This document shows, piece after piece, positions 15,665 to 24,810 of a stretch of DNA of 64,000 nucleotides. The stretch comes from Dactylosporangium sp040689395. GTDB taxonomy: Bacteria; Actinomycetota; Actinomycetes; Mycobacteriales; Micromonosporaceae. Below the pieces are notes generated by a model. That model ran no database searches. It saw only the letters and a program-made list of their open reading frames with translations, and was not told the DNA's origin. The position numbers and the translations under genes were made by a program. The stretch is from NCBI RefSeq assembly GCF_040689395.1, contig NZ_JBFAZX010000012.1:147364-211363 (forward strand), read 5' to 3'. Each line of letters opens with the position of its first letter. The stretch's first letter is position 1.

Positions 15665-17116
15665 CTAGGACCTGGTGCAGTCGTTGGTGACGGTCGCCGT
15701 GGCGCTCGCGGTGCTCGGGCTGGTCACGTTCAGGGTGAACGTGTACGTGTTCCTGCGGGTGTTGTCGATCCGGACACGGTACGTCGTGGTGTACGTGCCG
15801 TCGGTCACGGTCACGGTGCGGGTGTCGTGCCCGGTCGCCACGTAGGTGACCCTGGTGCCCGGCTGGTTGGTCCTGATGGTCACGGTGACCTCGACCTCCA
15901 GGCCGGTGAGGGTGCAGGGCCCGGTGTAGGTCGCCGGGTCGGTCTCGATGCCCGCCGAGAGGATCGCGGCCCTGGGCGGCACGGTGGTCGTCCTCGGCTT
16001 CGCCGGCCGGGTCGTGGTCGCGGGCACCCTCCTGGTCGACGGGGAGGCGTTCGGGCTCACCGGGTTCGTCGCGGTCGCGGTCGGGCTCGGCTGATCCGGG
16101 GAAGCGGTTGGGGTCGGGCTCGGGGACGGGTTCGTGGCGACCTGGGCCGCCTGCGGCGTGGCGTCGCCGCCGCGCCCGAGGGTGCCGATGCCGATGAGGA
16201 AGGCCAGTACACCGATGCCGACCAGGGCGGCGACCTTCAGCTCGGGGGATCGCTTGCGTTTCGTCGTCCCGGGTCCTGATTCGGGCTCGGCGTGGTTCGT
16301 CGCGGTGGTCGTCGTGTCCGTCGGGCTCGCCCATTGCTGCCGCGCATCGAGGGCGGGGGTCGGTGAGGGTGGCTCCTGCGGTACCGGATCCGGATCTCGG
16401 CCTGCCGCCACGGACAGCGCGGCGCGGGCGGCCGCGACCGACGGCCTGGCCAGCGGATCCCTGGCCAGGAGCGCCGTCACGGCGGCGCCAAGCGCGGTGT
16501 CACTCTCCGTGCCGGACGGATCGCGGCCCGTGGTGGCGAACGCCAGGGTCGCGCCCAGGGAGAACAGGTCGGCGGCGGGGCCACCCTCGCCGGACCGGCG
16601 GCGCTCGGGAGCCACGTAGGCGGGGTCGCCCAGCGGCACGCCGTCACCGAGCGTCGCGGCCACGGCGAAATCGGTGAGGAGGGCGGGGCCTTCGGGGCAT
16701 ACCAGGACGTTGGCCGGCTTCACGTCGCCGTGCACGATCCCGGCCTCGTGCGCGGCCCGCAGCGCGTCGAGCACGGCCAGGCCGATCTCGGCGGCCTCGG
16801 CGGGGGAGAGCGGGCCCTCCGCGCGAACGCGCTCGTCGAGGGATCGGGCATCGACGAGGTCCATGACGATCCAGGGGCGGCCGTCATCGATCACGACCTC
16901 GTGCACGGTGACGATGGCGGGGTGCTCAAGCCGCGCCGCGTCGGCGGCCGCGCGGGTCGCCCGGTCGGCGAGCGCGACACGCTCCGGTTCGGTCAGCGCC
17001 GCGGGGAGGCGCACCTCCTTGATCGCCACCATCCGCTGCAGGTGCAGGTCGCGGGCCCGCCATACGATGCCCATGCCGCCCGCGCCGATCGCGTAGTCGA
17101 GCCGGTACCGGTCCAC
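15665..17116 (-). CDS. Receptor-type Ser/Thr protein kinase with atypical motifs
   Basis: The 483-residue PknB-like kinase has a glycine loop GAGGMGIVWRA (11-21) and lysine K33 in VAIKEV. The catalytic loop is HGDVKPANVL (129-138), with glycine for the usual arginine of HRD, and the metal site is TDFA (148-151) instead of DFG. The key aspartates D131 and D149 are kept, so activity is possible but probably altered. A basic juxtamembrane stretch precedes one membrane helix (about 310-330), then a Ser/Thr/Pro linker and a beta-rich ectodomain with cysteines. GTG 17116 is chosen because GAGG lies six bases before it. It follows the S8 protease gene in the same direction. Confidence 0.9.
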   Translation of the reverse strand: MDRYRLDYAIGAGGMGIVWRARDLHLQRMVAIKEVRLPAALTEPERVALADRATRAAADAARLEHPAIVTVHEVVIDDGRPWIVMDLVDARSLDERVRAEGPLSPAEAAEIGLAVLDALRAAHEAGIVHGDVKPANVLVCPEGPALLTDFAVAATLGDGVPLGDPAYVAPERRRSGEGGPAADLFSLGATLAFATTGRDPSGTESDTALGAAVTALLARDPLARPSVAAARAALSVAAGRDPDPVPQEPPSPTPALDARQQWASPTDTTTTATNHAEPESGPGTTKRKRSPELKVAALVGIGVLAFLIGIGTLGRGGDATPQAAQVATNPSPSPTPTASPDQPSPTATATNPVSPNASPSTRRVPATTTRPAKPRTTTVPPRAAILSAGIETDPATYTGPCTLTGLEVEVTVTIRTNQPGTRVTYVATGHDTRTVTVTDGTYTTTYRVRIDNTRRNTYTFTLNVTSPSTASATATVTNDCTRS

Positions 17117-17258
17117 CAGCGTCCTCAAGATCCGACCCCGCCCACAGCCGATGAAAAGGACATCCCAGCATGCCTGCGGCCGATCAGGCGGTCGGTCGAA
17201 CGGACGGTTCACGCTGCCGTACAGGTCTCGCGGGGTGGGGATGGACGAGGAGCCGCCG

Positions 17259-17293
17259 GGCGCCGCGGGGGTTCTGCTGACCTCCGCGGCGCC
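17259..17293 (-). terminator. Terminator-like stem after the S8 protease gene
   Basis: 17259-17272 pairs with 17280-17293 as a 14-bp stem with one G.U wobble and a 7-base loop, 15 bases beyond the protease stop codon on the minus strand. No U-run follows, so it may attenuate rather than end transcription into the kinase gene. Confidence 0.5.
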
Positions 17294-17307
17294 TCAGGGC
17301 TATCGGG

Positions 17308-18477
17308 TCAGCGCAGCGACGGGAAGCCGCCCAGCGGCTGCTGGCCCGCCTCGGCACGGACCTGTTCCGCCGCGGCCGCCACCGAACCGGCCGCGGCCAC
17401 GCGCTCGACCAGCGCCGCCACCACCTTCGGGGTGGCGAAGCTCGTCCCGCTCCAGGCCGCCCAACCCGACGCGAAGTTCGGGTGGTGGATGAACGTGCTG
17501 ACGATGTCCTCGCCGGGGGCCACCAGGCTCACCCACGGGCCCCGGTTGCTCCAGGTGCACACGTCGTTACCGTCGTGGGCGGCCACCGCGAGGACCTGCT
17601 GGGCCCACGGGCTGCGGCTGGACGAGAACGCCGCCGGCCAGAACGGGCGATCCTGAACTCCATCGTTGCCCGCCGCGGCCACCACGACCCGGCCGGTGCC
17701 GGAGAGGAACGTGGAGAGGGCCGCGGAGAGGATCGCGGGCGGCTGGTCGCCGATGGAGAAGCCGCCCAGCGACAGGTTGAGCACGTCGACGTCGGTGAGC
17801 GACGTGATCGCGGCGGCCAGGTCGGCCTCCGTGCAGACGCCGAAGGTGTCCAGGATCTTGACGATGCGGACCTGCGCGGCGTCCGTGTGCTGGACGACCA
17901 CGCCGGCGATGAAGTTGGCGTGGCCGACGTCCGAGTCGAGTTCGCCGTCGTTGTCGCCGTCGAGGACGGTCTCCTGGTTCTCGGCGGTCGCGGTGTAGCA
18001 GCCGACCGGCAGCGGGCTGTCGGTCCACACCCCGGTGTCCATGACGACCACTCGCACGGAGGACGCGCCCGTGGCCGACGGGGCAAGCTTGGCCGGCGGG
18101 GCGTCGGACGGGACCGGCGGGCCGAACGGGCCGCCGTGCTCGTGCGGCGTTGACACGAAGACGTGGTTGGGGCCGACCACCGCGCCCGGCAACTGCTCGC
18201 GCAGCCGACGAACGGCGGCGCTGACGTCCAGGCCGCGGGTCTTGAGCCGGCGCAGGCCGGCGTGTGGCTCGTCCTCGGTGATCTCGCTCGCCCGGTGGCC
18301 GAGGCCGCTGAGGGTCCGGTGCGCGATGCCGGCGCCGCGGTCGGAGACCAGGATCTCGTCGGCGACGAACCGCACCGGCCGGCCGGACTGTACTTCGGTG
18401 CGCAACCACGGCAGATTGGACAGGCGCGCGGTGCGTGCCTGCTCCCACCGCCGAAGACGATCATTCGGTACGGACAT
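17308..18477 (-). CDS. Subtilisin-like serine protease (S8) without secretion signal
   Basis: The 389-residue product has a complete subtilase triad: D147 in VVVMDTGVW, H186 in GHANFIAG (where most relatives have HGTHVAG) and S346 in SGTSFATP; AAAGNDG supplies the oxyanion asparagine. The first ~140 residues form a separate domain that might be a propeptide or recognition module. No signal peptide is present (start MSVPNDRLRRWEQ, GGGGGAG upstream), so it should act in the cytoplasm, unlike most actinobacterial subtilases. The divergent neighbour, 92 bases away, is a TPR-CHAT protease. Such pairing suggests a regulated proteolytic module. Confidence 0.92.
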   Translation of the reverse strand: MSVPNDRLRRWEQARTARLSNLPWLRTEVQSGRPVRFVADEILVSDRGAGIAHRTLSGLGHRASEITEDEPHAGLRRLKTRGLDVSAAVRRLREQLPGAVVGPNHVFVSTPHEHGGPFGPPVPSDAPPAKLAPSATGASSVRVVVMDTGVWTDSPLPVGCYTATAENQETVLDGDNDGELDSDVGHANFIAGVVVQHTDAAQVRIVKILDTFGVCTEADLAAAITSLTDVDVLNLSLGGFSIGDQPPAILSAALSTFLSGTGRVVVAAAGNDGVQDRPFWPAAFSSSRSPWAQQVLAVAAHDGNDVCTWSNRGPWVSLVAPGEDIVSTFIHHPNFASGWAAWSGTSFATPKVVAALVERVAAAGSVAAAAEQVRAEAGQQPLGGFPSLR

Positions 18478-18569
18478 GACTGCTCCCCCCTGATCAACAA
18501 TGAGGCCGGTGACATGAGTCGCGTTCCCGACCCCGTGATACACATCCGAGCTTTTGGCAGGATGCAACC

Positions 18570-21185
18570 ATGACGGCAGCGTCCGTGCTCCCCGCCGCCG
18601 ACGAAGATCTTGCGCAGCGGCTGCTACCGATTGTCATGGCCGACCCCGGCAAGGCCAAGCATCTCGCCGAGGCGGCGTTGCGCGACGCGCGGCACGACGG
18701 CGACCCGGGCCGGGAGGCGGTGGCGCTGCGCGCGCTGGGCCTGGTCGCCCGGGCCCGCCACGACGCGGCCGGGGCGGCGGAGCACCTGCGCGCCTCGATG
18801 AGCGTGGCCCGCCGGCACGGGCTGCGGGTGCACGAGGCCGAGGCCCGGATGAGCCACGCGCTGATCCTCGACGACCTCGGGCGGCCGGGTGCGGCGCTCA
18901 AGGAGATCGACCGCGCGGTCGCGGAGCTGCACGGTCCCCGGCGGGCCCGGGCCACGATGCAGCGGGCGCTGATCCTGCGCCGGCTCGGCTTCGACCACCA
19001 GGCGATGCAGTTGTACGGCGGGGCACTGCGCGCCTTTCGCAACTCGGGCGATCAGGTCTGGGAGGCCCGGACCCTGACCAACCGGGGTGTACTGCACGGG
19101 TATCGCGGAAACCTCAAACAGGCGGAGAACGACCTGCGTGCGGCCCAGGCGCTCTACAACCGGCTCGGCATGGCCACCGCCGCGGCGCAGGTCGAGCACA
19201 ACCTCGGCTTCGTCGCGGCGCAGGCGGGCGACGTGCCGACCGCGCTCGCCCGCTACGACCGGGCCCACGACCGGCTCTGGAGCACCGGCGTCGACGCGGT
19301 CAGCCTGCTCGACCGGGCCGACCTGCTGCTGTCGGTGCGGCTGCTGCCCGAGGCGCACGCCGCCATCCGGGCCGCGATCGACGCCTGCACCGACGGCCAC
19401 CTCGACTCGGTGCTCGGCCAGGCGCACCTGATGCTCGCCCGGCACGGCCTGGCCGCCGGCGAGCCGGACCAGTCGAAGGAGGCGGCGGCGGCCGCGCGGC
19501 GGGTCTTCCAGCGGCAGGGGCGCACCGTATGGAGCGCCCGCGCCCGGGTCGCCGAGCTCGCCGGGGTCGTCGCGCTCGGCAAGGCCAACCGCGGCACGCT
19601 GCGCGAGCTGCGCTCGGTCGCCGCGCACCTGCTCGAGGCCGGCTGGCTGCAGCCCGGCTGGGACGCGCTGCTCGATGCCGCGCAGCTGGCCGTCGACCTC
19701 GGCGAGCTCTCCACCGCCCGGGAACTGCTGACCGAGGCGGGCGGGGCGGCCAAGCTCGGACCGGCGCCGCTGCGGGTGCGCTGGTGGCACATCCGGGCCC
19801 GGGCGGAGGTCGCCTCCGGCGCCGTCGCCGAGTCGGTCCGCGCGGCCACGTCCGGCCTGCGCCAGGCCGACGCCTACCGGGCCAGTCTCGGCGCCACCGA
19901 GCTGCGGGTGCGCGGCAGCGCGGAGACGGCGGCCCTGGCGGGACTGCGGCTGCGGCTCGCCCTTGTGCACGGCGGCCCCGCCTCCGCCTTGGCCTGGGCC
20001 CAGCGGTGCCGCGCCGCAGCCCTGTCGCTGCCGCCGACGCATCCGTCGACCGACCCGGTCGTGGGCCGGCACCTCACCGAGCTGCGGCGGATCAATGGTG
20101 AGCTGGCCGCGGCGCCGACCGGACCGCAGCGCACCAGCCGCCTGCTGCGCCGGCAGCGCGTCCTGGAGGCAGAGATCCGTCGCCGCTCGTGGCGGGCGCC
20201 CGGTTCCTCGCCCAACGCTGTTGAGTTGTCGATCCCCGCACTCGCCACGGCGCTGGGGGAGCGGGTGCTCGTCGAGCTGCTGGCCATCGACGGGCGCCTG
20301 CATGCCCTGGTCGTGCGTGGGCGCAAGGTCACGCATCGCATCGTCGGCGATATCGACGCGGTGCGAGCTGAGCTGGAGTCGCTGAGGTTTGCCCTGCGCA
20401 ACCAGGTGCTCGGGCACGCCGCCGGCGGCGAGCGACTCGAACGGCGCGCCGAGATGCTCGACCGGCTCCTGCTGGACCCGCTCGCCGACCTCATCGGCGA
20501 CGGACCGCTGGTCCTGGTGCCGACCGGCGCCCTCCACGCGCTGCCGTGGGGAATGCTACCGCGGCTGCGAGGACGCTCGCTGACTGTTGCACCCTCGGCG
20601 ACGATCTGGTTGCGTTGCGCTACATCCTCCACTGTGGACGGCGAGCTCGTGCTGGTCGGGGCGCCCTCGGCCGAGCAGGCCGCCGACGAGGTCCGCGAGA
20701 TCGCCGCCGACCGGCCCGGCGCCGTCGTCCTCGCCGGCGACCAGGCGCGGGTGGCGCCCACCCTGACCGCGCTCGACGGCGCCTCGATCGGGCACATCGC
20801 CTCGCACGGCGAGTTCCGCGTCGACAACCCGCTCTTCTCGTTCCTGCTGCTCGCCGACGGGCAGCTCACGGTGTACGACCTGACCGCGCTGCGCCGGCCG
20901 CCCGCCCTTCTGGTGCTGTCCGGCTGCGACACCGGGCTCGCCGCCGTGCATCCCGGCGACGAACTGATGGGGCTGGTCGCGGCACTGCTCAACATGGGCA
21001 CCGCGACCGTGATCGCCTCGACCGGGCCGGTCGACGACGGCGCGACCCGGCACCTCATGCGCGCCTTCTACGGCCACCTCGCCACCGGGCTCGGGCCGGC
21101 CGCGGCGCTCGCCACCGCGCAGGCGTCCGCCGATCCGCGCGACCACGCGAGCACGGACAGTTTCGTCTGCTTCGGCGCAGGGTGA
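18570..21185 (+). CDS. TPR-CHAT caspase-like protease
   Basis: The 871-residue product has an all-helical N-terminal half with repeated A/L-rich TPR-like pairs (about 15-520; for example LTNRGVLHGYRGNLKQAEND and HNLGFVAAQAGDVPTALARY) and a C-terminal CHAT domain (about 600-871). The caspase-type dyad is visible: H746 in HIASHGEFR and C786 in LSGCDTGLAAVHPGDE. CHAT proteases act in bacterial conflict systems, for example the TPR-CHAT of type III-E CRISPR, but no Cas gene is nearby. AGGATG precedes the ATG. Divergent S8 protease and kinase genes are the natural partners; one protease may activate the other (inference). Confidence 0.93.
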   Translation: MTAASVLPAADEDLAQRLLPIVMADPGKAKHLAEAALRDARHDGDPGREAVALRALGLVARARHDAAGAAEHLRASMSVARRHGLRVHEAEARMSHALILDDLGRPGAALKEIDRAVAELHGPRRARATMQRALILRRLGFDHQAMQLYGGALRAFRNSGDQVWEARTLTNRGVLHGYRGNLKQAENDLRAAQALYNRLGMATAAAQVEHNLGFVAAQAGDVPTALARYDRAHDRLWSTGVDAVSLLDRADLLLSVRLLPEAHAAIRAAIDACTDGHLDSVLGQAHLMLARHGLAAGEPDQSKEAAAAARRVFQRQGRTVWSARARVAELAGVVALGKANRGTLRELRSVAAHLLEAGWLQPGWDALLDAAQLAVDLGELSTARELLTEAGGAAKLGPAPLRVRWWHIRARAEVASGAVAESVRAATSGLRQADAYRASLGATELRVRGSAETAALAGLRLRLALVHGGPASALAWAQRCRAAALSLPPTHPSTDPVVGRHLTELRRINGELAAAPTGPQRTSRLLRRQRVLEAEIRRRSWRAPGSSPNAVELSIPALATALGERVLVELLAIDGRLHALVVRGRKVTHRIVGDIDAVRAELESLRFALRNQVLGHAAGGERLERRAEMLDRLLLDPLADLIGDGPLVLVPTGALHALPWGMLPRLRGRSLTVAPSATIWLRCATSSTVDGELVLVGAPSAEQAADEVREIAADRPGAVVLAGDQARVAPTLTALDGASIGHIASHGEFRVDNPLFSFLLLADGQLTVYDLTALRRPPALLVLSGCDTGLAAVHPGDELMGLVAALLNMGTATVIASTGPVDDGATRHLMRAFYGHLATGLGPAAALATAQASADPRDHASTDSFVCFGAG

Positions 21186-21425
21186 TCGCCACCCGGAATT
21201 GTCGGACCCCGGCCCTACCATTTCGCCCATGCCCCGACGCCGCGCCCGCCTTCCGCGCACCGACCCCGGTGGTGCTGTTGGCGCGCTCGATATCGCGCGT
21301 GGCTGCGGCGGTGGCGTTGCCGACTGGTCGCTCGGCGGTGCTGCCGGAAGCCGTTGGAATCGGCCGCTGACGCGCCGCCGCGCTGCCCGGATTGTGGGAC
21401 GCCCGCGCCGGGGATGGGCTGATTC

Positions 21426-21439
21426 GGAGAGCGCTCTCC
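21426..21439 (+). promoter_or_regulatory. Palindromic operator, LacI/CebR-like, upstream copy
   Basis: GGAGAGCGCTCTCC is a perfect 14-bp palindrome centred on the AGCGCT core typical of LacI-family sugar regulators in actinomycetes (for example the CebR box TGGGAGCGCTCCCA). It lies 22 bases before the putative -35 element. Confidence 0.75.
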
Positions 21440-21492
21440 TGATTGATTCCTTTCACTCCCTTGACAGTTGGCCACCCTCAGGGGAACTCTGC

Positions 21493-21506
21493 AGAGAGCG
21501 CTCTCT
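21493..21506 (+). promoter_or_regulatory. Palindromic operator, LacI/CebR-like, downstream copy
   Basis: AGAGAGCGCTCTCT is a perfect 14-bp palindrome sharing the GAGAGCGCTCTC core with the upstream copy, centre to centre 67 bases. It lies just beyond the -10 region, where bound repressor would block initiation; two sites allow looping. Confidence 0.75.
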
Positions 21507-21545
21507 CGCTCGAAGGGCGCTTGTCCTCTCCGCCAAGAGGTCTTC

Positions 21546-24500
21546 ATGCTCGCTGTCCTGAGACGCCGCGGCCGTATCGGAAAACTGGTGCCGCTCACCG
21601 TGGCGGCGCTCGTCGCAAGCTATCTCGTCGGCACCACGATCACCGCCTCCGCCGCGACGCAGCTGCTGTCGCAAGGCAAGCCGGTCACCGCGTCGTCCAC
21701 CGAGAACGCGGGCACGCCGGCCGCGAGCGCGGTCGACGGGGACGCGGGCACGCGGTGGTCGAGCGCGTTCTCCGACCCGCAGTGGATTCAGGTGGACCTG
21801 GGGGCCGGCGCCACGATCAGCCAGGTGGTGCTGCAGTGGGAGACGGCGTATGCGATCGGCTTCCAGATCCAGGTCTCCGCGGACGCCGCCGCCTGGACCA
21901 CGATCTACAGCACCACGACCGGCACCGGCGGCACCCAGACGCTCAACGTGAGCGGCACCGGCCGGTATGTGCGCATGTATGGCACCGCGCGGGCCACGCA
22001 GTTCGGGTATTCGCTGTGGGAGTTCCAGGTGTACGGCGAGACGGGGGCCGGCACGTGCGGCACCGCGAACGCCGCGCTGAACCGCACCGCGACGGCCTCG
22101 TCGAGCGAGAACGCGGGCACGCCGGCCGCGAGCGCGGTCGACGGGAACACGGGCACGCGGTGGTCGAGCGCGTTCTCCGACCCGCAGTGGCTTCAGGTCG
22201 ACCTGGGCGCGAGCGCGCAGGTCTGCCAGGTGGTGCTGCAGTGGGAGACGGCATACGCGACGGCCTTCCAAGTCCAGCTGTCCGCCGACGGCACGAACTG
22301 GACCAACGCGTATTCGACGACGAGCGGCACGGGCGGCACCCAGACGATCAACGTGAGCGGCAGCGCGCGGTATGTGCGGATGAACGGTACGGCGCGGGCC
22401 ACGCAGTTCGGGTACTCGCTGTGGGAGTTCGAGGTGCACGTGATCGGGACGGTGCCGACGACCACCCCGCCCACGACGACACCGCCGGCCGGGTGCCCGT
22501 GGGTCGGGTCGGCGGCGCCGATCGCGACGCGGGTCAGCCAGCTGCTGAGCCGGATGACGACGGACCAGAAGATCTCGATCCTGCACGGCAACGGGGCCGC
22601 GTCGCCGTACATCGGAAACCTGACCGGTATCCCCTCGCTGTGCATTCCGGACCTGGGCTTGCAGGACGGACCCGGCGGCGTCGGCGACGGCATGGGCGGC
22701 GTCACCCAGATGCCGTCCGCGGTGACCTCGGCGGCGACGTTCGACCCGGCGCTGCAGGAGCAGTACGGCGCGGCGATCGGCGCCGAGTTCGCCGGCAAGG
22801 GCGCGAACGTGGCGCTCGGCCCGACGCTGAACATCGTGCGGGACCCGCGCTGGGGCCGGGCGTTCGAGACGTTCAGCGAGGACCCGTACCTGACGAGCCA
22901 GATGACCGTGGCCGACGTCCGCGGCATCCAGAGCCAGGGCGTGATGGCGCAGGCCAAGCACGCCGCCGTGTACAACCAGGAGACCAACCGCAACGGACCG
23001 GCCGACAACGCCATCGTCGACACCCGCACCCTGCAGGAGATCTACCTGCCGGGCTTCCAGGCGGCGGTGACGCGGGGCGCGACGGCGTCGATCATGTGCG
23101 GGTACTCGACGGTCAACGGCACGTATGACTGCGACCACCCGTATCTGCTCAACACCGCCCTATACCAGCAGGCCGGCTTCGGCGGGTTCGTCACCTCGGA
23201 CTGGGGCGCGGCGCACTCGACCGTGCCGGCCGCGAACAACGGCATGACGATGGAGATGCCCGGCGGGTACTTCTACGCAGACTTCCTGCGCCAGGCCGTC
23301 GCGGGCGGCCAGGTCAGCGCGGCGCAGCTGGACCTGATGGTGACCCGCGTGCTGACGCCGATGTTCGCGTTCGGGCTGTTCGACAAGCCGAAGACGGGCT
23401 CGCCGACGGCCAGTGTGAGCACGGCCGCGCACGTCGACGTCGCGCGGCGCGGCGCCGAGGAGGGCACGGTCCTGCTGAAGAACAACGGGATCCTGCCGCT
23501 GTCGACCGCGACCACCCGCTCGATCGCCGTGCTCGGCGTCGACGGCGGCGCGGGCGTGCAGAGCGTCGGCGGCGGCAGCGCCACCGCCACCAGCTCGGGC
23601 ACGGTCTGGCCGCTGACCGGCATCCAGAACCGCGTCGCGGGGACGGGCACGACGGTGACGTACAACGACGGCACCAACCTGACGAACGCGGTCAACCTCG
23701 CCCGCAGTTCCGACGTGGCGATCGTGTTCGCCAGCAACAACTACGGCAACGAGGGCTCCGACCAGACCACGATCGACCTGCCGGGCACCCAGAACCAGCT
23801 CATCAGCCAGGTCGCGGCGGCCAACCCGAAGACCATCGTGGTGCTGCACACCAACTCCGCGACCACCATGCCGTGGCTGGACCAGGTCGCGGGCGTCTTC
23901 GAGGGCTTCTACGCCGGTCAGCAGGTCGGCACGGGGACGGCGGCGCTGCTCTTCGGCGACGCCAACCCGTCGGGCAAGCTGCCGGTCAGCTTCCCGAAGA
24001 GCCTCGCCGACGTGCCGGCCCACACCGCGGCGCAGTGGCCCGGGGCGAACAACCAGGTGCAGTACTCCGAGGGCCTGAAGGTCGGCTACCGGTGGTACGA
24101 CAGCCAGAACATCGCGCCGCTGTTCCCGTTCGGCTACGGCCTGTCGTACACCACGTTCGGGTTCTCCAACCTGCAGGTCGGGGCGCTGAACAACGGCCGG
24201 GCCACGGTGAGCGCGACCGTCACCAACACCGGTGGCCGGGCCGGCACCGAGGTGGTCCAGTTGTACGTCGGGGCGCCGGCCGCCGTCGGCGAGCCCCCGC
24301 GGTCGCTGAAGGGCTTCCAGCGGGTGACGCTGAACGCGGGCGCGTCGACGACCGTCACGTTCACGCTCACGCAGCAGGACCTGGCGTACTGGAACACCAC
24401 GAGCAACGCGTGGACGACCGCTTCCGGCACGTACCAGATCTCGATCGGCAACTCCTCGCGGAACCTGCCGCTGACCGGGAACCTGGCCGTGACCGCGGCG

Positions 24501-24740
24501 ACGGTGCCGTCGAACCTGCTGCCCAACCCCTACGGGATGAGCAGCCCGGTCGGCAAGCCGGTCTCGTGGGCCTTCGGCGCGGCCGGCGCCACGTACACGG
24601 CGACCGGCCTGCCCGCCGGTCTGTCGATCAGCGCGGCGGGCGTCATCTCGGGCACGGCCACCGCGGCCGGCACCAGCACCGTGACCGTCACCGCGAGCAC
24701 CGGGGCGAGCGCCACCTTCGTGTGGACGGCGACCCCATAG
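21546..24740 (+). CDS. Secreted GH3 beta-glycosidase with two discoidin domains
   Basis: The 1064-residue product has a signal peptide (about 1-37, basic start then hydrophobic, ending ITASA) and two F5/8-type C carbohydrate-binding domains (38-165 and 174-300) that are nearly identical in DNA. A TTTPPTTTPP linker leads to the GH3 N-terminal barrel (about 325-600) and GH3 C-terminal domain (about 630-830). Then come a fibronectin-III-like domain and a final Ig/PIG-like domain (about 990-1064). The nucleophile is D552 in VTSDWGA. It probably cleaves beta-linked glycans outside the cell. Twin LacI-type operators point to sugar-induced expression; no cognate regulator is in the window. Confidence 0.94.
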   Translation: MLAVLRRRGRIGKLVPLTVAALVASYLVGTTITASAATQLLSQGKPVTASSTENAGTPAASAVDGDAGTRWSSAFSDPQWIQVDLGAGATISQVVLQWETAYAIGFQIQVSADAAAWTTIYSTTTGTGGTQTLNVSGTGRYVRMYGTARATQFGYSLWEFQVYGETGAGTCGTANAALNRTATASSSENAGTPAASAVDGNTGTRWSSAFSDPQWLQVDLGASAQVCQVVLQWETAYATAFQVQLSADGTNWTNAYSTTSGTGGTQTINVSGSARYVRMNGTARATQFGYSLWEFEVHVIGTVPTTTPPTTTPPAGCPWVGSAAPIATRVSQLLSRMTTDQKISILHGNGAASPYIGNLTGIPSLCIPDLGLQDGPGGVGDGMGGVTQMPSAVTSAATFDPALQEQYGAAIGAEFAGKGANVALGPTLNIVRDPRWGRAFETFSEDPYLTSQMTVADVRGIQSQGVMAQAKHAAVYNQETNRNGPADNAIVDTRTLQEIYLPGFQAAVTRGATASIMCGYSTVNGTYDCDHPYLLNTALYQQAGFGGFVTSDWGAAHSTVPAANNGMTMEMPGGYFYADFLRQAVAGGQVSAAQLDLMVTRVLTPMFAFGLFDKPKTGSPTASVSTAAHVDVARRGAEEGTVLLKNNGILPLSTATTRSIAVLGVDGGAGVQSVGGGSATATSSGTVWPLTGIQNRVAGTGTTVTYNDGTNLTNAVNLARSSDVAIVFASNNYGNEGSDQTTIDLPGTQNQLISQVAAANPKTIVVLHTNSATTMPWLDQVAGVFEGFYAGQQVGTGTAALLFGDANPSGKLPVSFPKSLADVPAHTAAQWPGANNQVQYSEGLKVGYRWYDSQNIAPLFPFGYGLSYTTFGFSNLQVGALNNGRATVSATVTNTGGRAGTEVVQLYVGAPAAVGEPPRSLKGFQRVTLNAGASTTVTFTLTQQDLAYWNTTSNAWTTASGTYQISIGNSSRNLPLTGNLAVTAATVPSNLLPNPYGMSSPVGKPVSWAFGAAGATYTATGLPAGLSISAAGVISGTATAAGTSTVTVTASTGASATFVWTATP

Positions 24741-24758
24741 ACCCCCTAGGGCGGGGGA

Positions 24759-24799
24759 GGCGGGCCGCGCACACCGATTGACGGAGTGCGCGGCCCGCC
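24759..24799. terminator. Bidirectional hairpin between convergent genes
   Basis: A perfect 14-bp stem (24759-24772 with 24786-24799, GGCGGGCCGCGCAC) lies 18 bases after the GH3 stop and 11 bases before the facing gene's stop. It is GC-rich without a U-run, the usual form in this DNA. Confidence 0.7.
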
Positions 24800-24810
24800 C
24801 TATGCCCGGC

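Larger units (their letters stand above)
21186..21545. other. 360-bp regulatory region of the GH3 gene
   Basis: No gene is seen in this gap. It holds the putative promoter with TTGACA at 21461-21466 and a weak -10 near 21484-21489, flanked by two 14-bp palindromes (21426-21439 and 21493-21506). The leader ends with AAGAGG before the ATG at 21546. Confidence 0.6.

Noticed and set aside
18570..21185. Craspase-type (type III-E CRISPR) partner
   Set aside because: The TPR-CHAT architecture alone suggests it, but there is no Cas7-11 gene, no array and no CRISPR-like repeat in the window.
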